Below, one piece after another: positions 7,677-11,405 of a DNA stretch of 11,405 nt. Numbering within the stretch: position 1 is the first letter of the stretch; every line of letters starts with the position of its first letter. Where the stretch lies: NCBI GenBank assembly GCA_004553495.1, contig SFLE01000034.1, forward strand, positions 1-11,405, given 5' to 3'. Source of the DNA: Clostridiales bacterium. Lineage in GTDB: Bacteria > Bacillota > Clostridia > Oscillospirales > Oscillospiraceae. Under the pieces are notes generated by a model. The model had not been told where the DNA came from. It saw nothing but the letters and a program-made list of their open reading frames with translations, and made no database searches. Both the position numbers and the translations under genes were made by a program.

Positions 7677-7720
7677 CTCTCAAAAGGTATACCTTTTGAG
7701 AGTATTTTTTTAATTTTTTT
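7677..7720 (+). terminator. Orphan terminator-like hairpin upstream of the cysK promoter
   Basis: This is a perfect 26-base palindrome: CTCTCAAAAGGTA (7677-7689) mirrored by TACCTTTTGAGAG (7690-7702). A long T-rich run follows (TATTTTTTTAATTTTTTT), so it has the form of a + strand intrinsic terminator. No + strand gene ends before it, because the preceding operon already has its own terminator. It may insulate cysK from read-through, or end a small RNA or a lost gene. Confidence 0.7.
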
Positions 7721-7731
7721 GCAAAAGGCTA

Positions 7732-7760
7732 TTGACAAATACGCAATTTGGCGCTACAAT
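7732..7760 (+). promoter_or_regulatory. SigA-type promoter of the cysK operon
   Basis: TTGACA (7732-7737), a 17-base spacer and TACAAT (7755-7760) give a near-consensus promoter, with a start expected at about 7767. The hexamers and spacing are identical to those of the YhgE/Pip operon promoter. The leader to the cysK ATG is then about 140 bases. Confidence 0.85.
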
Positions 7761-7769
7761 ACCACCAAC

Positions 7770-7784
7770 CTACTAAGTTAGTAG
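7770..7784. promoter_or_regulatory. Palindromic candidate operator at the cysK transcription start
   Basis: CTACTAA G TTAGTAG is a perfect 7+1+7 inverted repeat beginning 10 bases after the -10 element, so it covers about +4 to +18. A repressor bound here would block initiation. An Rrf2-type regulator encoded at 10492-10917 is an obvious candidate, but I cannot match the site to a known Rrf2 box from memory. Confidence 0.5.
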
Positions 7785-7810
7785 TATTTATTTGAACCGA
7801 GGTTGTTCAC

Positions 7811-7846
7811 ATGAACAAATATATGGTTTTCCGATGTCGGACATGA
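7811..7846 (+). CDS. Possible 11-residue leader peptide containing Cys, upstream of cysK
   Basis: An ATG at 7811 opens an 11-codon frame ending at TGA 7844-7846 and encoding MNKYMVFRCRT. GAGGTT (7799-7804) sits 6 bases before it as a reasonable ribosome site. The single Cys codon (TGT) lies between two usually rare Arg codons (CGA, CGG), which could make ribosome progress sensitive to charged tRNA-Cys. The inverted repeat TTGTTCA-CA-TGAACAA (7803-7818) overlaps the start and could hide it. No terminator or strong antiterminator follows, and so short a frame can arise by chance, so this is a hypothesis only. Confidence 0.3.
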   Translation: MNKYMVFRCRT

Positions 7847-7906
7847 TGTTACCGGACAATAAAGAAGCAAAACTAATCAAAATTATAATTTTAAGGAGAT
7901 AATATC

Positions 7907-8839
7907 ATGTCTAATATATACACTTCCGCAGATCAGCTTATCGGCAAGACTCCGCTTCTGGAGCTGACTCACATTGAAAAGAAATTCGATCTCAAAGCAA
8001 AGATACTTGCAAAGCTTGAGTACTTTAACCCCGCCGGTTCCGTCAAGGACAGAATCGCAAAGGCAATGATCGACGATGCCGAGGCAAAGGGGCTGCTGAA
8101 TGCCGACTCCGTTATCATTGAGCCCACATCCGGCAACACCGGCATAGGTCTCGCATCCGTTGCAGCCGCAAGAGGCTACCGCATTATAATCGTCATGCCG
8201 GAGACCATGAGCGTTGAGCGCAGGCAGCTTATGAAGGCATACGGCGCCGAGCTCGTCCTCACCGAGGGCTCGAAGGGCATGAAGGGCGCCATCGCAAAGG
8301 CCGATGAGCTCGCCAAGGAGATACCCAACAGCTTTATCCCCGGCCAGTTTGTAAACTCCGCAAACCCCAAGGCGCATTTTGAGACCACCGGTCCCGAGAT
8401 CTTCGCGGACACCGACGGCGAAGTCGATATATTCGTGGCAGGCGTCGGCACCGGCGGCACCGTTACCGGTGTCGGTCAGTACCTCAAGTCCAAGAAGCCC
8501 GAGGTCAAGGTCGTTGCCGTTGAGCCCAAGAGCTCGGCTGTGCTCTCCACCGGCGTTGCGGGCTCGCACAAGATTCAGGGCATCGGCGCAGGCTTTGTTC
8601 CCGATGTGCTCGATACCGGCATTTACGATGAGATAATTCCCGTTGAGAACGACGATGCATTCTCCACCGGCAAGCTCATAGGCAAGAGCGAGGGCGTTCT
8701 GGTCGGCATATCCTCCGGCGCTGCAATCTGGGTTGCGATAGAGCTTGCAAAGCGTCCCGAAAATGCCGGTAAAACCATAGTGGCGCTCCTGCCCGACACC
8801 GGCGACCGCTACCTCTCTACCCCGCTGTTTGCGGACTGA
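7907..8839 (+). CDS. cysK: Cysteine synthase (O-acetylserine sulfhydrylase)
   Basis: This PLP enzyme joins O-acetylserine and sulfide to give L-cysteine and acetate in the cytosol, the last step of cysteine synthesis. The 310-residue protein has the standard length and all key sites. The Schiff-base lysine is K47 in NPAGSVKDR, the substrate loop is TSGNTG (74-79), the PLP phosphate loop is GTGGT (181-185), the pyridine-nitrogen serine lies in GISSGAA (267-273), and PDTGDRYLST is at 296-305. AAGGAG lies 8 bases before the ATG. The gene leads an operon with an HD-domain gene (25-base gap) and mnmA, under a strong promoter with a palindrome at the start point, which suggests repression when cysteine is plentiful. 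CysM or cystathionine-beta-synthase-like activity is less likely given the CysK-type motifs. Confidence 0.95.
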   Translation: MSNIYTSADQLIGKTPLLELTHIEKKFDLKAKILAKLEYFNPAGSVKDRIAKAMIDDAEAKGLLNADSVIIEPTSGNTGIGLASVAAARGYRIIIVMPETMSVERRQLMKAYGAELVLTEGSKGMKGAIAKADELAKEIPNSFIPGQFVNSANPKAHFETTGPEIFADTDGEVDIFVAGVGTGGTVTGVGQYLKSKKPEVKVVAVEPKSSAVLSTGVAGSHKIQGIGAGFVPDVLDTGIYDEIIPVENDDAFSTGKLIGKSEGVLVGISSGAAIWVAIELAKRPENAGKTIVALLPDTGDRYLSTPLFAD

Positions 8840-8864
8840 TATAAAGCATAAGGAGGTCTTTTCC

Positions 8865-9434
8865 ATGATTCCTACCAAAGACGAGGCTCTTGAGCTCCTC
8901 AAAAAATACAACTCCGATCCCTTCCATATCAAGCACGGACTTATCGTTTCCGGCGTTATGGAGTACTTCGCAAACAAGCTCGGTTACGCCGATGAAGCGG
9001 ACTTTTGGGGCGTTGTAGGGCTGCTGCACGACCTCGATTTCGAGCTGTATCCCGAGCAGCACTGCATAAAAAGTCAGGAGATCATGCGCGAGGAGGGGCT
9101 TGACGAGTCGCTCATCCACGCTGCCGCCAGCCACGGCTACGCGATAACCGTGGACATTGAGCCCGAGCACCTCATGGAAAAGGTCCTTTACGCGACCGAC
9201 GAGCTTACGGGGCTCATCGGTGCCGTGGCGATAATGCGTCCGTCAAAAAGCGTTGACGATCTTGAGCTCAAGTCCGTCAAGAAAAAGTACAAGAGCGCCA
9301 ATTTTGCGGCGGGCTGCTCGCGCGAGGTCATACAGCGCGGTGCGGATATGCTCGGCTGGAGCCTTGATGAGCTCATAAGCGAGACGATACTCGCAATGCG
9401 CGCGACTCCGGCGGCGACATGGGCGGACGAATGA
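8865..9434 (+). CDS. HD-domain predicted hydrolase
   Basis: The 189-residue protein belongs to the HD superfamily of metal-dependent phosphohydrolases. Candidate metal ligands are H24 (HIKHG), the H55-D56 pair in GLLHDLDFE, H90 (ASHGY) and D112 (ATDEL), in the expected order and spacing. It resembles the small stand-alone predicted hydrolases grouped as COG2316 (recalled, not searched); their substrate is not known. AAGGAGGT (8850-8857) lies 7 bases before the ATG at 8865, which decides that start over a longer frame reaching back into cysK. Its stop codon overlaps the mnmA start (ATGA, 9431-9434), so the two are translationally coupled. A nucleotide-related role in sulfur or tRNA metabolism is possible from context but not shown. 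Confidence 0.88.
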   Translation: MIPTKDEALELLKKYNSDPFHIKHGLIVSGVMEYFANKLGYADEADFWGVVGLLHDLDFELYPEQHCIKSQEIMREEGLDESLIHAAASHGYAITVDIEPEHLMEKVLYATDELTGLIGAVAIMRPSKSVDDLELKSVKKKYKSANFAAGCSREVIQRGADMLGWSLDELISETILAMRATPAATWADE

Positions 9435-10504
9435 AAATTTTAGTTGCAATGAGCGGCGGCGTTGATTCCAGCGTCGCCGCAAAGCTTTTGCGCGACGCCG
9501 GAAATGAGTGCATCGGCTGCACGATGCGGCTGTATGACAACTGCGACGCCGGAATATCGAAGGCGCACACCTGCTGCTCGCTGAGCGATGTTGAGGATGC
9601 GCGAAGCGTCGCGTTTTCGCTCGGTATGCGCTACTATGTGTTCAATTTTACGGACGATTTCCGCGAAAAGGTCATAAAAAAATTTGCCGCCTGCTACCTC
9701 AACGGGCAAACGCCAAATCCTTGCATCGACTGCAATCGGTATATGAAATTCGATAAGCTGTTTGAGCGCGCAAGGGTGCTCGGCTGCGACCACATTGCGG
9801 CCGGTCATTACGCTCGAATAGAAAAAAGCGACGGCAGATTTGTTCTCAAAAAGGCGCTCGATGAGACCAAAGATCAGAGCTATGTACTTTACTCCATGAC
9901 GCAGAAGCAGCTTGCGCACACGCTCTTCCCTCTCGGCGCGCTCACCAAGGCTCAGGCGCGCAGCGTTGCCGATGCCGCGGGCTTTATAAACGCGCAGAAG
10001 CCGGACAGCCAGGACATTTGCTTCGTACCTGACGGCGACTATGCCGCGCTTATACGCCGCCAAACAGGGCGCGAGCTGCCTTCCGGCGACTTTATCGACC
10101 GCAGCGGCAATGTTTTGGGTCAGCATCGCGGTATTGCAAACTACACTATAGGGCAGCATCGTGGTCTCGGTCTGTCGCTTCCTGAGCGGCGGTATGTCTG
10201 CGCGATCGACGCTTCCCGCAACACCGTGACGATAGGAACGGAGGCGGAGCTGTACGGCAGCCGTCTCACAGTTCGTGATTGTAACTGGATATCCGGCTGT
10301 ACACCGGATAATTCGGTGCGATGCAAGGTGAAGATACGCTACCGTCAGCCCGAGCAGACCGCCGTTGTAACTCCGATGCCAGACGGTCGGGCGCTTATTG
10401 AGTTCGACACGCCGCAGCGGGCGATAACTCCCGGGCAGGCTGCCGTGTTTTACGACGGGGATATTGTGCTCGGCGGCGGCGTTATCGAGGCTCAGATAAC
10501 ATAG
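9431..10504 (+). CDS. mnmA: tRNA-specific 2-thiouridylase MnmA
   Basis: MnmA adenylates and then thiolates U34 at the wobble position of tRNA-Lys, -Glu and -Gln (s2U34), using sulfur relayed from a cysteine desulfurase. The 357-residue protein has the N-type PP-loop SGGVDSS (8-14) and the conserved CCSLSDVEDA (48-57). The pair NPCIDCN carries C98 and C101, and QDICFVPDG carries C197. The C-terminal beta-barrel includes the PGQAAVFYDGD motif (334-344). C98/C101/C197 form the CxxC plus C triad that, as I recall, binds a [4Fe-4S] cluster in some MnmA enzymes, where the E. coli protein has Asp at the first position. The start at 9431 is chosen because it makes the usual ATGA overlap; an in-frame ATG at 9419 lacks support. 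Its 3' end overlaps the Rrf2 gene by 13 bases. Confidence 0.96.
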   Translation: MKILVAMSGGVDSSVAAKLLRDAGNECIGCTMRLYDNCDAGISKAHTCCSLSDVEDARSVAFSLGMRYYVFNFTDDFREKVIKKFAACYLNGQTPNPCIDCNRYMKFDKLFERARVLGCDHIAAGHYARIEKSDGRFVLKKALDETKDQSYVLYSMTQKQLAHTLFPLGALTKAQARSVADAAGFINAQKPDSQDICFVPDGDYAALIRRQTGRELPSGDFIDRSGNVLGQHRGIANYTIGQHRGLGLSLPERRYVCAIDASRNTVTIGTEAELYGSRLTVRDCNWISGCTPDNSVRCKVKIRYRQPEQTAVVTPMPDGRALIEFDTPQRAITPGQAAVFYDGDIVLGGGVIEAQIT

Positions 10505-10917
10505 TCCCCGCCCTGCTGCTTTTTCATAAGGTCGGCGAGCGTTATTCCGGTAAAGTAATTGCGGGTGAGCTCATAGTAACCCTCCCAAACGGAAAGAGTC
10601 CTGCACTCGGCGGCACGGTGGCACACCGGTGCGTTGCTTTGCAGGCACGATACCGGCGCGAGGTCGCCCTCCGCAAGCTGTAGTATCTCCCATAGCGTGT
10701 ACTGATCGGGCGAACGGTTCAGGCGGTAACCGCCGCCGATGCCGTGAACGCTGTCAATGAGCCCCGCGGACTTGAGCGAGGGCATGATCCTCTCGATATA
10801 TTTAAGCGAGATCTCCTGCCGTGCCGCGACTTCCTTCATCGGAATGTATCCGCCGTTATCGTGCTCGGCAAGGTCAAGCAGTATGCGTATTGCATAGCGT
10901 CCTTTTGTAGAAATCAT
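10492..10917 (-). CDS. Rrf2-family transcriptional regulator (IscR/CymR-like, three cysteines)
   Basis: This is a 141-residue winged-helix regulator of the Rrf2 family, which senses Fe-S clusters (IscR), cysteine status (CymR) or redox signals. The N-terminal STKGRYAIR and helix-turn-helix (about 26-54) are typical, with the wing HGIGGGYRL (58-66). Cysteines at 91, 99 and 105 occupy the region that ligates [2Fe-2S] in IscR, though the spacing is Cx7C-x5-C. The start is ATG 10917, because AGAGGTG (10930-10924) is its ribosome site and the GTG at 10926 lies inside that site. The gene is convergent with mnmA and overlaps it by 13 bases. It may regulate the cysK operon and itself. The exact ligand cannot be told. 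Confidence 0.92.
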   Translation of the reverse strand: MISTKGRYAIRILLDLAEHDNGGYIPMKEVAARQEISLKYIERIMPSLKSAGLIDSVHGIGGGYRLNRSPDQYTLWEILQLAEGDLAPVSCLQSNAPVCHRAAECRTLSVWEGYYELTRNYFTGITLADLMKKQQGGDYVI

Positions 10918-10923
10918 ACAATT

Positions 10924-10930
10924 CACCTCT
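10924..10930 (-). promoter_or_regulatory. Ribosome binding site of the Rrf2 gene
   Basis: AGAGGTG on the - strand lies 6 bases before the ATG at 10917. Because it overlaps an in-frame GTG (10926), it decides in favour of the shorter protein. Confidence 0.8.
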
Positions 10931-10937
10931 TGAGGCT

Positions 10938-10967
10938 ATTATACAACCAATCCCGTAGGTAAATCAA
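10938..10967 (-). promoter_or_regulatory. SigA-type promoter of the Rrf2 gene
   Basis: Read on the - strand, TTGATT (10967-10962), 18 bases, then the perfect -10 TATAAT (10943-10938). The start would fall close to the ribosome site at 10930, giving a very short leader. The spacer contains ACCTAC, also seen as the left arm of the cysK palindrome, which hints weakly at autoregulation. Confidence 0.7.
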
Positions 10968-10980
10968 CATTTATTTCGGC

Positions 10981-11011
10981 ATATAAAAAGGACAGCCAAT
11001 AGGCTGTCCTT
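10981..11011 (-). terminator. Intrinsic terminator of the HgdC-like gene
   Basis: AAGGACAGCC (10988-10997) pairs perfectly with GGCTGTCCTT (11002-11011) around a 4-base loop. On the - strand the stem is followed by TTTTTATAT, so it ends the leftward transcript from the gene at 11049 and separates it from the Rrf2 promoter. Confidence 0.85.
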
Positions 11012-11048
11012 AAATTAAACTATGTTTTGCTTAGAATAGATCCGCGAA

Positions 11049-11405
11049 TTACTTCTTTGCAAGACCCTTCTGGCGAGCATACTCTGCTGCACCGAGAGCG
11101 CCCATGAGCTGCGGGTCGGTCTTCAGGTTAACGACCTTCAGCTTCTGCTGTCGGTTGCGCCAGCCTTCTTTGCCATAACGAAGCAGCGCTTTGCAACTGC
11201 CATCTCAACGCCTGCTGCAATCTCGTCCATGGGCTTGCCTTCGCCGACGAGGGTGATGACCTCGGACTCTGCGAAAACGGTGCACTGTGCGGTGATGGGG
11301 ATGACATTCTTTGCGGTGAGTGCAAGCTTCGAGAACTCGGGAAGGCTCATCTCGAAGGAGCGTGCCATTGCCTCGAAGAAACGGCCGGTACCTGCTGCGC
11401 ACTTG
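11049..11405 (-). pseudogene. 2-hydroxyacyl-CoA dehydratase activator (HgdC/BadF-BcrA type), 3' part, internal deletion and frameshift
   Basis: Activators of this family are homodimeric ATPases with one [4Fe-4S] cluster that fire electrons into 2-hydroxyacyl-CoA dehydratases or related benzoyl-CoA reductases. The part in the window starts at KCAAGTGRFFEAMA and continues through QCTVFAESEV, and both carry the expected cluster cysteines. It then reads KRCFVMAKKAGAT and hits a stop at 11140-11138. In the next frame the normal family ending resumes: QKLKVVNLKTDPQLMGALGAAEY up to the stop at 11051-11049. The join near 11141-11165 lacks about 25 residues, including the expected TGGVAxN nucleotide-binding motif, and changes frame. 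The gene therefore looks inactivated, unless the join is a sequencing or assembly error. The 5' end is beyond the window. Confidence 0.85.

Noticed and set aside
7785..7906. T-box or SAM riboswitch in the cysK leader
   Set aside because: I see no T-box consensus, no SAM-riboswitch core and no terminator after 7785. Only short inverted repeats are present.
7883..8977. Long open frame antisense to cysK (364 codons)
   Set aside because: It is a shadow of cysK codon bias. It has no family hallmarks and crosses the cysK ribosome site and start as well as the HD gene start.
9419..9430. Earlier in-frame ATG for mnmA (adds MGGR)
   Set aside because: The PP-loop protein normally begins MKILVAMSGG-like, and ATG 9431 makes the usual ATGA coupling with the HD gene.
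1..11405. CRISPR arrays, insertion sequences, tRNA or rRNA genes, origins
   Set aside because: No direct-repeat array, transposase, terminal repeats, cloverleaf or rRNA-like sequence was seen on reading both strands.

Overview
The window looks like chromosome of a spore-forming, mid-GC Firmicute, most likely class Clostridia and close to Oscillospiraceae/Ruminococcaceae. The reasons are an alpha/beta-type small acid-soluble spore protein, Firmicute-type SigA promoters (TTGACA-17-TACAAT occurs twice), strong AGGAGG-type ribosome sites, an SLH-domain remnant, and the style of the MnmA, Rrf2 and YhgE/Pip proteins. I infer this from sequence features and no search was run.

Region by region: (1) 1-1747 holds rpmA (ribosomal protein L27) and obg (ribosome-assembly GTPase), both on +. 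An intrinsic terminator lies between them, and a very strong bidirectional terminator follows obg. (2) 1767-1967 is a spore-protein gene on -, with a possible forespore promoter. (3) 2136-7335 is a three-gene + operon: a large YhgE/Pip membrane protein, a small two-TM protein and a second, shorter YhgE/Pip paralogue. It has its own SigA promoter, a candidate operator and a closing terminator. (4) 7349-7525 on - is the decayed 3' end of an SLH (surface-layer homology) gene. (5) 7526-7906 is a 380-base gap that holds an orphan terminator-like hairpin, the cysK promoter, a 15-bp palindrome at the start point and a possible 11-codon leader peptide containing Cys. (6) 7907-10504 is a + operon of cysK, an HD-domain hydrolase and mnmA. 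(7) 10492-10917 on - is an Rrf2-family regulator with three cysteines, overlapping mnmA tail to tail. (8) 11049-11405 on - is the 3' part of a 2-hydroxyacyl-CoA dehydratase activator (HgdC/BadF type) that carries an internal deletion and frameshift.

How the genes fit together: cysK makes cysteine; cysteine feeds a desulfurase (not in this window); MnmA uses that sulfur to thiolate U34 of tRNAs and here has a CxxC+C triad expected of Fe-S-dependent enzymes. The neighbouring Rrf2 protein has the cysteine layout of Fe-S or cysteine sensors, so region 5-7 reads as a sulfur-trafficking locus. The two YhgE/Pip proteins probably work together at the cell envelope with the small protein between them, but their substrate cannot be told from sequence.
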